From Paludibacterium yongneupense DSM 18731 (lineage in GTDB: Bacteria; Pseudomonadota; Gammaproteobacteria; Burkholderiales; Chromobacteriaceae): DNA of 64,000 nucleotides. This document shows, one piece after another, positions 50,310 through 59,768 of this stretch; position 1 is the first letter of the stretch, and each line of letters starts with the position of its first letter. The notes below the pieces were generated by a model. It was not told where the DNA came from. It worked only from the letters and a program-made list of their open reading frames with translations, and did no database searches. Both the position numbers and the translations under genes were made by a program. The stretch spans positions 1-64,000 of the forward strand of contig NZ_AUGZ01000023.1 of the NCBI RefSeq assembly GCF_000422925.1. Reading direction: 5' to 3'.

Positions 50310-51548
50310 TCAGCCGGGCGTCGATCGCCTTCCCAGCCAGTCGAGCATTCCCTCGGCCGCGTGGCGTCCGCTGGCGAGGCAGGCCGTCAGCAGATAGCCG
50401 CCGGTCGGCGCCTCCCAATCCAGCATTTCGCCCGCACAAAACACGCCCGGCCGCGCGAGAAGCATCAAGCCGGGGTCCAGAGCCGCGAAGCGCACCCCGC
50501 CGGCGCTGCTGATGGCTTCGTCCAGCGGCCGCGGCGCGGTCAGGCGCAAGGGCAGGCACTTGATCGACTCCGCCAGCCGGCCCATATCCTGAAAATCGTC
50601 CCGCGACAGGCACTCGCGCAATAGCGATGCCTTGACGCCTTCGATACCGGTCTGACGGCGCAGATGATTCGCGATCGAGGCCGAAGCCCGCGGTCGACCC
50701 AGCTCGCCTCTCAGCCGCGCGAGGTCGCGGTCGGGAGCGAGATCGAGATAGAGCGTCGCCGAACCTTCGGCCTCGATGCGGTCGCGCAAGGCCGCGGACA
50801 GCGCGTAGACCAGGCTGCCTTCTATCCCGCCGGCGGTGATCACGCACTCGCCGCGGCGCCAGTTTTCGCCATCCGGGCTGGCGGCCACCGACTTGAGCGG
50901 CGCGCCTGCAAAACGCGAGCGCAGGACTTCGCTCCAGCCGATATCGAACCCGCAGTTGGCCGGTCGCAGCGCGGCGACGTCGATGCCGTGTCCGCGCAGC
51001 AGTCCGACCCAGGCCCCATCGCTGCCGAGCTTGGCCCAGCTGCCGCCGCCCAGGGCGAGCAAGCACGCGTCGGCCGAATGGACGGTCTCGCCGTCAGGGG
51101 TCGCGAAACGCAGCGCGCCCTGCGGGGTCCAGCCTTGAAAACGGTGGCGGACATGCAGCACGAGTCCGGCCTCGCGCAGGCGCTGCAGCCAGGCGCGCAG
51201 CAAGGGCGCGGCTTTCATCTCGACCGGGAAGACGCGCCCCGAACTGCCGACAAAGGTGTCGATACCGAGCCCATGCACCCAGTCGCGCACTGCCTGCGGA
51301 CCGAAGCGCTCGAGCCAGGGACGTATATGGGCCATGCTGGCGCCATAGCGCGCGACGAAGGCGGCGTAGGGTTCCGAATGGGTGATGTTCATGCCGCCGA
51401 CGCCCGCCAGCAGGAATTTGCGCCCTGGCGAGGGCATGGCGTCGTACAGGTCGACCGCGGCGCCCTGCGCGAGCAGCACTTCGGCGGCCATCAGGCCGGC
51501 CGGGCCGCCGCCGACGATGGCAAGGCGTGGAGAGGAGAGGTCGGGCAT
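50310..51548 (-). CDS. FAD-dependent oxidoreductase, TIGR03862/HI0933-like
   Basis: A 412-residue flavoprotein. RLAIVGGGPAGLMAAEVLLAQGAAVDLYDAM is the FAD dinucleotide motif (8-38), with RKFLLAGVGGMNITHSEPY and the C-terminal PGVFCAGEMLDWEAPTGGYLLTACLASGRHAAEG, both typical of the HI0933/YhiN group and its TIGR03862 branch. The physiological substrate is unknown. The frame is open 31 codons further upstream, but the family start is ATG 51548. Confidence 0.88.
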   Translation of the reverse strand: MPDLSSPRLAIVGGGPAGLMAAEVLLAQGAAVDLYDAMPSPGRKFLLAGVGGMNITHSEPYAAFVARYGASMAHIRPWLERFGPQAVRDWVHGLGIDTFVGSSGRVFPVEMKAAPLLRAWLQRLREAGLVLHVRHRFQGWTPQGALRFATPDGETVHSADACLLALGGGSWAKLGSDGAWVGLLRGHGIDVAALRPANCGFDIGWSEVLRSRFAGAPLKSVAASPDGENWRRGECVITAGGIEGSLVYALSAALRDRIEAEGSATLYLDLAPDRDLARLRGELGRPRASASIANHLRRQTGIEGVKASLLRECLSRDDFQDMGRLAESIKCLPLRLTAPRPLDEAISSAGGVRFAALDPGLMLLARPGVFCAGEMLDWEAPTGGYLLTACLASGRHAAEGMLDWLGRRSTPG

Positions 51549-51653
51549 GGTCGCAATGCGGAGAAGTTGGGGCAAGGCCGCAATTATAAGGGATAGCGGC
51601 GCCTTGCGGCGGATATCGGGCAGAGTCCCGGTGCGGCGCACCGGGAGCGCCGC

Positions 51654-53090
51654 TCAGTGCTTCAGCATGATATGGCGGATGCAGCTGTAGTCTTCCAGCG
51701 CCGAGATCGACAAATCCTTGCCATAACCGGAGTGCTTCATGCCGCCATGCGGCATCTCGCTGAGCAGCATGAAGTGGGTATTCACCCAGGTGCAGCCATA
51801 CTGCAACTGTGCCGAGACCCGCATGGCGCGGCCGGCATCGGAGGTCCACACCGAACTGGCCAGGGCGTAATCGGAATCGTTGGCCCAGGCGACGGCCTGC
51901 ATCTCGTCGTCGAACGGCGTTACCGACACCACCGGTCCGAACACCTCGCGCCGTACGATTTCGTCGTCCTGCCGCGCGCCGGCGAGTACCGTCGGCAGAT
52001 AGAAGAAGCCCGGGCCTTCCACGACGGCTCCGCCGGCGACAACGTCGATATGGGCTTGTTGCGCGGCACGCTCGACGAAGCCGGCTACCCGATCGCGCTG
52101 GCGCCCTGAAATCAGCGGCCCCATTTCCACGCCTTCCCTATCCTGCCGGCCATAGCGGATCGAGGAAACCGCATGTCCGAGATCGGCGACAAAGCGCGCG
52201 TATACGCCTTTTTGCACATACAGGCGGCAGGCGGCAGTGCAATCCTGACCTGCGTTGTAATAGCCGAAGGCACGGATGGCTTCCACCGCCGCCTCCAGAT
52301 CGGCATCGTCGAAAATGATGACCGGCGCCTTGCCGCCGAGCTCAAGGTGCGTGCGTTTGAGGGTGGGGGTGGCGGCTTCCAGCACCCGCTGCCCGGTGGC
52401 GATATCGCCGGTGATGGAGATCATGCGCACCTGCGGTCGGGAAATCAGCGTTGCCCCCACGCTGGCACCGTTGCCTAGCACCAGATTGAACACCCCGGGC
52501 GGAAAGAGGGCCGCCGCGAGCTCCGCGAGCTTAAGCGCCGACAGCGGTGTCAGTTCGGAAGGCTTCAATACCACGGTATTGCCTGCCGCCAGCGCCGGCG
52601 CCATTTTCCAGGCTGCCATCAACAGCGGATAGTTCCACGGCGCGATGGAGGCGACGACACCGAGCGGGTCGCGCCTGACCATGCTGGTATGTCCGGCCAG
52701 GTACTCGCCGGCCAGGGCCCCGGTCTGAGCGCGCACCGCGCCGGCAAAAAAGCGGAAAACATCGGCCACCGCCGGCAGTTCGTCGTTCAGTACCAGATGA
52801 TGGGGTTTGCCGCAGTTGAGCGATTCCAGCTGCGCAAATTCGGGCGCGTGTGCATCGATCGCATCGGCCAGTTGCAGCAGCATGCCGGCCCGTTCGCGCG
52901 GGGGGGTTCTGCCCCAGGCCGGGAAAGCCGCCTGCGCCGCCGCGACGGCTTCCTCTACCTGGGCGGGCGAGGCCGAGGCGATTTCGACGATCAGCCCGCC
53001 AGTGGCCGGGTCGAGGATGCGTTCCTTGTCGCCCTGTCCGACGACGAAGTCGTCACCTATCAACATCCGGGTATTCAATGGGTGTTCCAT
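51654..53090 (-). CDS. NAD(P)-dependent aldehyde dehydrogenase (aminobutyraldehyde dehydrogenase-like)
   Basis: A 478-residue ALDH that oxidises an aldehyde to its acid. The catalytic elements are present: N in [12 protein letters not shown], Glu in [19 protein letters not shown], Cys in [15 protein letters not shown], and the C-terminal [25 protein letters not shown]. The sequence, especially GQDCTAACR and the C-terminus, resembles gamma-aminobutyraldehyde (betaine aldehyde-type) dehydrogenases such as PatD of putrescine breakdown; exact substrate is inference as no putrescine aminotransferase is adjacent. AGGAG precedes ATG 53090. Confidence 0.92.
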   Translation of the reverse strand: MEHPLNTRMLIGDDFVVGQGDKERILDPATGGLIVEIASASPAQVEEAVAAAQAAFPAWGRTPPRERAGMLLQLADAIDAHAPEFAQLESLNCGKPHHLVLNDELPAVADVFRFFAGAVRAQTGALAGEYLAGHTSMVRRDPLGVVASIAPWNYPLLMAAWKMAPALAAGNTVVLKPSELTPLSALKLAELAAALFPPGVFNLVLGNGASVGATLISRPQVRMISITGDIATGQRVLEAATPTLKRTHLELGGKAPVIIFDDADLEAAVEAIRAFGYYNAGQDCTAACRLYVQKGVYARFVADLGHAVSSIRYGRQDREGVEMGPLISGRQRDRVAGFVERAAQQAHIDVVAGGAVVEGPGFFYLPTVLAGARQDDEIVRREVFGPVVSVTPFDDEMQAVAWANDSDYALASSVWTSDAGRAMRVSAQLQYGCTWVNTHFMLLSEMPHGGMKHSGYGKDLSISALEDYSCIRHIMLKH

Positions 53091-53274
53091 GCTCGCTCCT
53101 CGGTACGGGTCGTCAGCGACAAGAATGGGCGCTGCCGTCATCGGCAGTGCGTCACGGCAATGGCCGGTGGCAGCAAAGTGTGCGCAAGTATCGTGCCCGG
53201 CCCGTATCGATGCCCGCCACAGGACCGGGTGAGTTATCATTTTGCCATCGCGACCCTCACTCAAGTGGATCACC

Positions 53275-54006
53275 ATGCTGCTTCTTGGAATCGATCTGGA
53301 AACCGGGGGGGCTTTCAATGTCCCGCTGGAAAAGAATTTCATCACCGAAGTCGGGCTGGTGCTGTGGGATACCGATTTTGCACAGCCGGTCGATATTGTT
53401 TCGCTGCTGATCAAGTCCGAGCATGCGGTCGCCCCCGAAGCGGCCGAGTACACCGGCATCAGCGACGAGTTGCTGAACCGCCACGGCCGTCCCGCCGATA
53501 TCCGCACCTTGCAGCCGATCGCCACGCTGATGAAGGAAGCGGACTATATCGTCGCTCACAACGGGCGCGAGTTCGACCGCCCGCTGCTCGAGGCCCTGTT
53601 CAGCCATTTCGGGCTCAAGATGCCGGCCACGCCGTGGCTGGACACCCAGTTCGACATCGATTATCCGCGCAGCTGCGTGAGTCGCAGCCTGATCTATCTG
53701 GCCGGGTTTCACGGCATGGTGAATCCGTTCCAGCACCGGGCGGTGACCGATGTGCTGACCATGTTCACCATTCTGGCGCGCTACGACATCGAACATGTGA
53801 TTGCCAACAGTCAGCGCAAATGGCTGGTGGTGCAGGCCAATGTCAGCTACGAAGAGCGGGAGAAGGCCAAGGAGAAAGGCTTTCGCTGGCAGAGCGACGG
53901 TGGTCGCGTTTATGAAAAATGCTGGGTTAAGCGTATCCGCGAAGATCATCTGCCCGCGCTGCAGAGCGCGTGCGAGTTCAATCTGACCGTGCTCGAACGA
54001 CGCTAG
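53275..54006 (+). CDS. DEDDh 3'-5' exonuclease with C-terminal DUF5710-like segment
   Basis: A 243-residue nuclease related to the DNA polymerase III epsilon subunit. The exonuclease motifs are GIDLETGG (Exo I, Asp/Glu at 6 and 8), [19 protein letters not shown] (Exo II) and [14 protein letters not shown] (Exo III, His and Asp). The last 60 residues ([36 protein letters not shown]) resemble the small DUF5710 module found on various DNA-processing proteins. It is a stand-alone gene, so a repair or turnover role is more likely than replication proofreading. Confidence 0.85.
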   Translation: MLLLGIDLETGGAFNVPLEKNFITEVGLVLWDTDFAQPVDIVSLLIKSEHAVAPEAAEYTGISDELLNRHGRPADIRTLQPIATLMKEADYIVAHNGREFDRPLLEALFSHFGLKMPATPWLDTQFDIDYPRSCVSRSLIYLAGFHGMVNPFQHRAVTDVLTMFTILARYDIEHVIANSQRKWLVVQANVSYEEREKAKEKGFRWQSDGGRVYEKCWVKRIREDHLPALQSACEFNLTVLERR

Positions 54007-54012
54007 ATGTGT

Positions 54013-54222
54013 CTAGGCCGTGCCAGCCGCGCGTTTGGGCCGGAAAAACTGGCACGACTGTCCCGAAGCGTCCACCACGTCAAAAATCGGCGCGCGCCGG
54101 CTTTTGAAGTTCATCGCACGGCAGGCGTAAGCGAAGCGGGCGTCATGGGTGATGTAGTAGTGGGCGCAGCGGCGGCAAAGCGGCGCTGCTGCGCCCGTGG
54201 CGATGTCCTGCGGCAAATCCAT
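54013..54222 (-). CDS. Small cysteine-containing protein, conserved hypothetical
   Basis: A 69-residue soluble protein, MDLPQDIATGAAAPLCRRCAHYYITHDARFAYACRAMNFKSRRAPI..., with CxxC at 16-19, Cys34 and Cys57, suggesting a small zinc or iron-sulfur site. CRRCxHYYITHDxxxxYxCRAMxFKS looks like a conserved betaproteobacterial hypothetical family, from memory. The start ATG is crowded by GGAGA, so the ribosome site is close. It is convergent with the exonuclease gene (6-bp gap) and about 35 bp downstream of the ModA-like gene on the same strand. Function unknown. Confidence 0.7.
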   Translation of the reverse strand: MDLPQDIATGAAAPLCRRCAHYYITHDARFAYACRAMNFKSRRAPIFDVVDASGQSCQFFRPKRAAGTA

Positions 54223-54257
54223 TCTCCGTAGCGCGCGGCGCCTGCCGCGATCGCCGT

Positions 54258-55055
54258 TCAGGGCCGTCCGGTCTGTGGCTCGAAACCCCAGCGTTCGAGA
54301 ATCGCCTGCGCCGGTTCGGACAGCATGAACAGCGCGAGCCGCGCGGCGTCGGGCGAGCTTTTCCGGAGCACGGTCAGGCCGTAATCCGCGCGTTGCGCGA
54401 GCGCCGGCGGCATGTCGACCACGGTCAGGTCGACACCCTCGCGCCTGGCCTGGCGTCCGGTGGTGCAATAGGCGATGAACAGGTCGGCCTGGCCACTGTC
54501 GAGCAGGTAAGGTATCGCGTTTTTGCCTGCCGGTACAGGGGCCGCCGCCGGGCCGCCGACCAGCGACAGGGCCTTGGCCTTGAGGCGGGCTTCGGCGCGG
54601 CCCTGCAGGGCCTCCGCCTTGGCGAAAACGGCCCAGGTGTAGTCGCCGGCGGGGTCCGCTCCCGGCGTCGATGTGCCGAGCTTGAGTGTCGGATCCAGCA
54701 TCTTGGCCAGCAGGTTGCCGCTTGTCAGGCCGAGGGCGGGTTTGGCCATCGCGCACAGGCGGTTGCCGGTAAAGCGGACCGCGAACTCGGCGCGGCCGTC
54801 CGCCACCAGCTTGTGCGGTTGCTTCATGTCGGCCGAGGCGAACACATCGGCGTTGCCGCCATGCTCGATCCGTTCGCGCATGAGGCCCGCCGGACCGAAT
54901 TCGGCGTGCACCGCAATACCGGTGCCGGCGGTGAAGGCGGCATCGATTTCGCGCAGCGCGCCTTGCAGGCTGCCGGCGGCATACAGGGTCACGTCCGCCT
55001 GGGCCATGGAGGCGGCGGGCAACAAGAGGGCGAGTATGAGGGCTTTCGATGGCAT
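54258..55055 (-). CDS. Periplasmic substrate-binding protein, ModA-like
   Basis: A 265-residue exported protein: signal peptide MPSKALILALLLPAASMAQA, then a type II periplasmic-binding fold beginning VTLYAAGSLQGALREIDAAFTAGTGIAVHAEFGPAGLMRERIEHGGNADVFASADM, which matches molybdate/tungstate-type (ModA, WtpA) binding proteins. AGKNAIPYLLDSGQADLFIAYCTTG continues the pattern. No modBC transporter genes are adjacent, so ligand and transporter are unknown. It is a single gene with the small cysteine protein downstream. Confidence 0.85.
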   Translation of the reverse strand: MPSKALILALLLPAASMAQADVTLYAAGSLQGALREIDAAFTAGTGIAVHAEFGPAGLMRERIEHGGNADVFASADMKQPHKLVADGRAEFAVRFTGNRLCAMAKPALGLTSGNLLAKMLDPTLKLGTSTPGADPAGDYTWAVFAKAEALQGRAEARLKAKALSLVGGPAAAPVPAGKNAIPYLLDSGQADLFIAYCTTGRQARREGVDLTVVDMPPALAQRADYGLTVLRKSSPDAARLALFMLSEPAQAILERWGFEPQTGRP

Positions 55056-55242
55056 GCAGGCTCCAGTGTGAGCGGGATGGAGGGGACACGGAAATTGTAG
55101 GCATGTCGCTGCCGCGGCGACAGGGCCGGGCCTTGATCTGGAGCAGGCGAAGCGGGGGAGGCGCGGCATGGCCGGACGTCTCCTGGCCGCTCCAAGCCAT
55201 GAAGGCCTACAATGAACCCCGATATCACGACAGGATGAGTTC

Positions 55243-56148
55243 ATGCGCAAGGTGCGGGTAGCGATCGTGGGACTGGGCGGGATCGCGCAGAAAGTTTATC
55301 TGCCGATTCTATCGCGGGCCCGGCAGTGGGAACTGGTCGGGGCTTACTCGCCCGACCGGCAGAAGACGACGCTGCTGTGTCGCGATTACCGTATTCGCCC
55401 CTTTGCCTCGCTCGCGGAACTGTCTGGCGAATGCGATATCGCTTTTGTCCACAGTTCGACCAGCAGCCATTACGAAGTCGCGGATTTTTTGCTGCGTCAC
55501 GGTGTGCATGTCTATGTCGACAAGCCGTTGGCCGATACGCTGCCGCAGGCGGAGGCGCTGCTTGAACTCGCGCGTCGCCAGCGGCTGGGATTGATGGTGG
55601 GCTTCAATCGCCGTTTCGCACCCTTTTATCAGCCCGCCCGGCAACTGATGACGGCTGCGGCGTCGGTGCGCTTCGAAAAGCATCGCCTCGACGGTATCGG
55701 CAACAGCCTGCGTTTCACGCTGTTCGACGATTACCTGCATCTGCTCGACACGGTTCTGTGGCTGTGCGACGGCGAGATGACCCTGTTGGCCGGACAGATC
55801 AATGCCAGCACCGATGGCGAGTTGGTGTTTGCAAGCCATGTCTTTCGCCACCGCGATGCGATGGTGACCATTGCCATGCACCGGGCGGCCGGCACGCGGA
55901 TGGAAACGCTGGACGTGGTGGCACGCGATACGGTGTTGCGCGTCAGGGACCTGAACCGGATGGAGCAGGAGCTGAGAGGGACGACCCGGGTCGAGAATGC
56001 CGGCAACTGGCAAAGCGTACTCGAGTTGCGCGGTTTTGCGCCCATGGTCGAGCATGTTCTCGAGTGCGTCGCCAACCAGACTGAGGCGAGCATCGGCGGC
56101 GAGCAGGCATTGATCGCCCAGCGCTGGATGGAAAACCTGCTGGCCTGA
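55243..56148 (+). CDS. Gfo/Idh/MocA-family oxidoreductase (MviM-like)
   Basis: A 301-residue NAD(P)-dependent dehydrogenase. The Rossmann motif is RVAIVGLGGIAQKVYLPIL (5-23); HGVHVYVDKPLADT carries the conserved lysine (EKP-like), and the C-terminal half is the GFO_IDH_MocA_C fold. Overall sequence and length resemble E. coli YceM/MviM. The substrate is unknown. It is monocistronic, with an intrinsic terminator starting at its stop. Confidence 0.88.
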   Translation: MRKVRVAIVGLGGIAQKVYLPILSRARQWELVGAYSPDRQKTTLLCRDYRIRPFASLAELSGECDIAFVHSSTSSHYEVADFLLRHGVHVYVDKPLADTLPQAEALLELARRQRLGLMVGFNRRFAPFYQPARQLMTAAASVRFEKHRLDGIGNSLRFTLFDDYLHLLDTVLWLCDGEMTLLAGQINASTDGELVFASHVFRHRDAMVTIAMHRAAGTRMETLDVVARDTVLRVRDLNRMEQELRGTTRVENAGNWQSVLELRGFAPMVEHVLECVANQTEASIGGEQALIAQRWMENLLA

Positions 56149-56178
56149 CGCCCGCCCGGTAGCAGGGGCGGGCGTTTT
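56148..56178 (+). terminator. Intrinsic terminator after the Gfo/Idh/MocA gene
   Basis: ACGCCCGCCC and GGGCGGGCGT form a perfect 10-bp stem followed by TTT. It starts in the stop codon region and fills the gap to the convergent kinase gene. Confidence 0.75.
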
Positions 56179-56182
56179 GCGA

Positions 56183-57091
56183 TCAGGCCGACTGCACTGC
56201 CCGGACTTCGTCCCGGGTCGGCGAGTGCGCGCCGGCATGGAGGCAGGCGACTGCCGCGCTGGCGGCGGCAAAGGCCAGTGCCGCGGTGATCGTCGTCTGC
56301 GGTGCGGTCAGCGTGGCGACGATCCAGCCGGCCAGGCTCGCGTCGCCGGCGCCGACGGTATCGGCCACCGCGACCGGGTAAGCCGGCTGTACCGTTTCCT
56401 GGCCCGCGCTCACCAGTCGCAGGCCTTTTTCGCCTTCGGTGAACAGAATGCGCGCCGACGGGTTCCATTGCAGCAGCCGCGCGAGCCCTTCGCGGGCGCT
56501 CAAGCCCGGCAGCAGCCGGGCCAGATCTTCGTCCGACAGCTTGATGTCGCTGGCGAGTTTCACCATTTGCTCGAAGACCGGCTGGTAGGCCTCATCCATC
56601 AGATTGCGCCAGTTGGGGTCGAATGTGATGCGCTTGCCGCGTGCATGCGCGGCCCGGGCAACCACGAGCAGACGTTCGGCCAGAGGCTGGCGCGCGAGGC
56701 TGATCGATCCGAAATGCAGTACCTCGGCCGCGTCAAGCCAGCCTGGCGGCAGCGAGTCCGGGTCGAAGGCCAGGTCGGCCGAGTCGCCGCCGGCGAAGAA
56801 ATAGCGCGGCGGATGCTGCGACGGAACCAGCGCCAGAAACGGCGGCTTGGCCGCGCGTTGCAAAAAGCGCAGGTCCAGCCCCGCTGCTGCCGTCGCCTGC
56901 GCGAGCTCCTCGCCGAGATCGTCTTCGCTGACGGCTCCGGCGAAGGCGGCGGCGACGCCGAGGCTGGCGACGGCGCGCGCCACGTTCCAGCAGGCGCCGC
57001 CGACCCGGCTGTGCCAGACGCCCGGGGCGACTTGCAGAAAATCGGTGAGGGCCTCGCCGAAGACCACGACCCGCGGCAGTGTTGCGTTCAT
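56183..57091 (-). CDS. PfkB-family sugar kinase (fructokinase-like)
   Basis: A 302-residue kinase that phosphorylates the imported sugar. VVVFGEALTDFLQ...GGACWNVARAVASLGV contains the N-terminal PfkB signature, and VADTVGAGDASLAGWIV the C-terminal GAGD motif with the catalytic Asp. It resembles fructokinases more than ribokinases (FGEALTDF start). It is the last gene of the ABC sugar operon, 19 bp after the permease, as in fructose ABC systems (frcBCAK) of other proteobacteria; ribose or another ketose cannot be excluded. Confidence 0.88.
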   Translation of the reverse strand: MNATLPRVVVFGEALTDFLQVAPGVWHSRVGGACWNVARAVASLGVAAAFAGAVSEDDLGEELAQATAAAGLDLRFLQRAAKPPFLALVPSQHPPRYFFAGGDSADLAFDPDSLPPGWLDAAEVLHFGSISLARQPLAERLLVVARAAHARGKRITFDPNWRNLMDEAYQPVFEQMVKLASDIKLSDEDLARLLPGLSAREGLARLLQWNPSARILFTEGEKGLRLVSAGQETVQPAYPVAVADTVGAGDASLAGWIVATLTAPQTTITAALAFAAASAAVACLHAGAHSPTRDEVRAVQSA

Positions 57092-57110
57092 TGCGTTATC
57101 GCTCCCGTAT

Positions 57111-58142
57111 TCAATTCGCGGCACTGTGTTTCTGGCGCCATTTGTCCAGGATGACCGCCAGCACGATGACGATGCCTTTGGCCACGTATTGCCAGAACGA
57201 GGACACCCCGAGAATGGTGAGTCCGTTGTTCATCACGCCGATGATCAGCGCGCCGATGACCGTGCCCCAGATCGAACCTATGCCGCCCGACAGACTGGTG
57301 CCCCCGAGCACGACCGCCGCGATGGCGTCCAGCTCGTAGCCGGTGCCCCAGTTGCCGTTGGCGCCATAGAGGCGGCTGGCCGACATCGCGCCGGCCAGGC
57401 CGGAATACAGGCCGTTGATCGAGTAGACGAACAGCAGCACCAGATTGACCTTGATGCCGGTCAGGCGCGCGGCCTGAGGGTTGCCGCCGACCGCGTAGAT
57501 ATGCAGCCCGAGTACCGTGCGTTTCAGTATGAACCAGGACGCGATCGCGACGGCGGCGGCGAGCCAGACCAGCCAGGGGATGGCGAACAGGCTGCCATTG
57601 CCTACCCATTCGAAGCTCGGGATGTCGTTGTTGAGTATGGTGGTGCCGTCTGCGAACAGATACGCGGCCCCGCGCAGGGCGGTCATGGTGCCGAGGGTCA
57701 CGACGAAGGGATTGATCCCGAGAAAGGATACCATCGAGCCGTTGAGCATCCCCATCGCGAGCCCGGACAGAATGAATACCGGCAGGGCGAAGGCCTGCGC
57801 GTGCCCGGGCATCGAGGTCAGCATGCCGAGCACGGCGGCGACCGCGAGCATCGAGCCGACCGACAGGTCTATCCCCGCCGTCAGGATGACGAAGGTCATG
57901 CCCGAGGCCAGTACCAGATTGATCGAAGTCTGACGCAGAATATTCAGCGTGTTGTCCATCGTCATGAAGTTGGTGCTGCCGTCGTCGCTGAAGTGCAGGG
58001 CGAGCAAATAGAAACCGAGGTAGAGCAGGACCAGAACCGGCAGCATGCCGATCCGGCGGAACAGGCCGCCCGCGCGCCGCGCGCTCGCGGGGCCGGAAAA
58101 GGCGCTGCGGTCGACTTGCCCGCTGCTGGATGATGAGGACAT
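57111..58142 (-). CDS. Sugar ABC transporter permease (RbsC/FrcC-like)
   Basis: A 343-residue inner-membrane permease of the ribose/fructose class. About ten membrane helices begin at residue 27 after a Ser-rich cytoplasmic tail. The family stretches ILRQTSINLVLASGMTFVILTAGIDLSVGSMLA, LGINPFVVTLGTMTALRGAAYLFADG and GTGYELDAIAAVVLGGTSLSGGIGSIWGTVIGALIIGVMNNGL are present. ATG 58142 has AGGAG seven bases upstream, whereas the ATG at 58148 is too close to it. It lies 30 bp after the ATPase gene. Confidence 0.94.
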   Translation of the reverse strand: MSSSSSSGQVDRSAFSGPASARRAGGLFRRIGMLPVLVLLYLGFYLLALHFSDDGSTNFMTMDNTLNILRQTSINLVLASGMTFVILTAGIDLSVGSMLAVAAVLGMLTSMPGHAQAFALPVFILSGLAMGMLNGSMVSFLGINPFVVTLGTMTALRGAAYLFADGTTILNNDIPSFEWVGNGSLFAIPWLVWLAAAVAIASWFILKRTVLGLHIYAVGGNPQAARLTGIKVNLVLLFVYSINGLYSGLAGAMSASRLYGANGNWGTGYELDAIAAVVLGGTSLSGGIGSIWGTVIGALIIGVMNNGLTILGVSSFWQYVAKGIVIVLAVILDKWRQKHSAAN

Positions 58143-58172
58143 TGTCATTCTCCTGAAGGTGGGGTGGGGCGC

Positions 58173-59669
58173 TCAGGCCGCCTGGTGGTGGGTGGCCAGG
58201 GTCATGATCGCTTCCTGGCTGACGTCATCGCCGTCGAGTTCGCCGGCGATGACGCCTTCGCGCATCACCAGGACGCGGTGGCAGACGCCGATCACCTCGG
58301 GCAGTTCGCTGGATATGCAGATGACGGCCACGCCTTGTGCCGCCAATTCATGGATGATGCGGTAGATTTCGACCTTGGCGCCGATATCCACGCCGCGCGT
58401 GGGCTCGTCCAGTATCAGCACCTTGGGGCGGATGGCGAGCCAGCGTGCCAGCAGGACTTTCTGCTGGTTGCCGCCGGACAGTCCGCCAACGATGCCTTCG
58501 CTGCCGGAGACCTTGATCGCGAGCTGATCGATGGCCTTGCGCGTCAGCGCGCGCAAGGCCGGATGGTCGAGTACGCCGGCACGCGCATGCTCGTGCAATA
58601 CATTCATCGCGGTGTTTGCCGTCGCCGACAACTGCAGAAACAGCCCTTGCCCCTTGCGGTCTTCCGGCAAATAGCCGATGCCGAGGCGGATGGCGTCCAG
58701 CGGTTGCTTCACCGTGACCTCTTTGCCGTCTATCAGCAGGCGGCCTTCGCTTTTGGCGTCGGCTCCGAAGATCAGTCGCGCCAGTTCGGTGCGCCCGGCG
58801 CCGACCAGACCGGCCAGGCCGAGGACTTCGCCGGCGCGAACGGCGAACGAGGCCGATTCGACTTTGCTGCTCTTGAAGCCCTGAACCTCGAGCTTGACCG
58901 CGCCGAATCCGGTTTGGCTCTTGGGCGGGTAGAAATCATCGAGCGCGCGCCCGACCATCATGCGCACCAGCGTCTGTGGCGAGCTCTCGGCGCGGGTCAG
59001 ACTGCCCACATAGCCGCCGTCGCGCAGCACCGTGATACGATCGGCCAGCTTGTAGACCTCGTCCATGCGGTGGCTGATATAGATGATGGCCATGCCGTCG
59101 TCGCGCAGTTTGCCTATGACTTCGAACAGCTGTGCACTCTCGCGGTCGGAAAGGGCGGCTGTGGGTTCGTCCATGATCAGGACGCGGCCTTCGTGCGCGA
59201 GTGCGCGGGCGATTTCGACTTGCTGCTGATCGGCGATGCTCAGCTGGTGTGCGGGCGTTGTCGCGCCAAAGCGGGCGCCCAGCCGTGCGAGGACTTCTTC
59301 AGCGCGGCGGTTCATGCTTGCATGATCCACGCGTCCGAGGCTCAAGCGCGGCTCGGACCCCATGAAAATATTTTCGGCTACGGTCAGATTGGGGGCGACC
59401 GACAGCTCCTGGTAAATCAGATTGATGCCGGCCTCGCGGGCGTCGGCCGGACAGGTGATGCGTATCGGCTTGCCTTCCAGCCGCACTTCGCCTGCATCCG
59501 GCTGATAGACGCCGGATAGTACCTTCATCAGTGTGCTTTTTCCGGCTCCGTTTTCGCCCATCAGGGCCAGCACTTCATGGCTGTGCGCGGTCAGGTTGAC
59601 CTGATCGAGCGCGCGGGTGGCGCCAAAGCGTTTGCTGATGCCGGACATTTCCAGGACCACTCGGCTCAT
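58173..59669 (-). CDS. Sugar ABC transporter ATP-binding protein (RbsA/FrcA-like, two ATPase domains)
   Basis: A 498-residue double ATPase that powers sugar import. The N-terminal domain has Walker [12 protein letters not shown], signature [15 protein letters not shown] and Walker [13 protein letters not shown]. The C-terminal half has a degenerate Walker A ([11 protein letters not shown]), signature [15 protein letters not shown] and Walker [13 protein letters not shown], the normal asymmetry of this family. It follows the binding-protein gene after 99 bp containing a large stem-loop. Confidence 0.95.
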   Translation of the reverse strand: MSRVVLEMSGISKRFGATRALDQVNLTAHSHEVLALMGENGAGKSTLMKVLSGVYQPDAGEVRLEGKPIRITCPADAREAGINLIYQELSVAPNLTVAENIFMGSEPRLSLGRVDHASMNRRAEEVLARLGARFGATTPAHQLSIADQQQVEIARALAHEGRVLIMDEPTAALSDRESAQLFEVIGKLRDDGMAIIYISHRMDEVYKLADRITVLRDGGYVGSLTRAESSPQTLVRMMVGRALDDFYPPKSQTGFGAVKLEVQGFKSSKVESASFAVRAGEVLGLAGLVGAGRTELARLIFGADAKSEGRLLIDGKEVTVKQPLDAIRLGIGYLPEDRKGQGLFLQLSATANTAMNVLHEHARAGVLDHPALRALTRKAIDQLAIKVSGSEGIVGGLSGGNQQKVLLARWLAIRPKVLILDEPTRGVDIGAKVEIYRIIHELAAQGVAVICISSELPEVIGVCHRVLVMREGVIAGELDGDDVSQEAIMTLATHHQAA

Positions 59670-59721
59670 GGCAACTCCTTGTTCGCCGGGGGCGGCGAGT
59701 CGTGAACAGGCGAAAGGGACT

Positions 59722-59756
59722 CCGTGCGCGGCGGCAGACCGTGTCGCCGCGCACGG
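59722..59756 (-). promoter_or_regulatory. Intercistronic stem-loop between binding-protein and ATPase genes
   Basis: CCGTGCGCGGCG and CGCCGCGCACGG pair perfectly over 12 bp with an 11-nt loop, 12 bp after the binding-protein stop. Without a T-run it probably protects the upstream message, a usual way to make more binding protein than ATPase or permease. Confidence 0.6.
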
Positions 59757-59768
59757 AACCGTTCGGGA

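Noticed and set aside
54007-54231. Plus-strand open frame directly after the exonuclease gene
   Set aside because: The minus strand over the same bases encodes a cysteine-patterned protein with plausible conservation; the plus frame has no start signal or motif.
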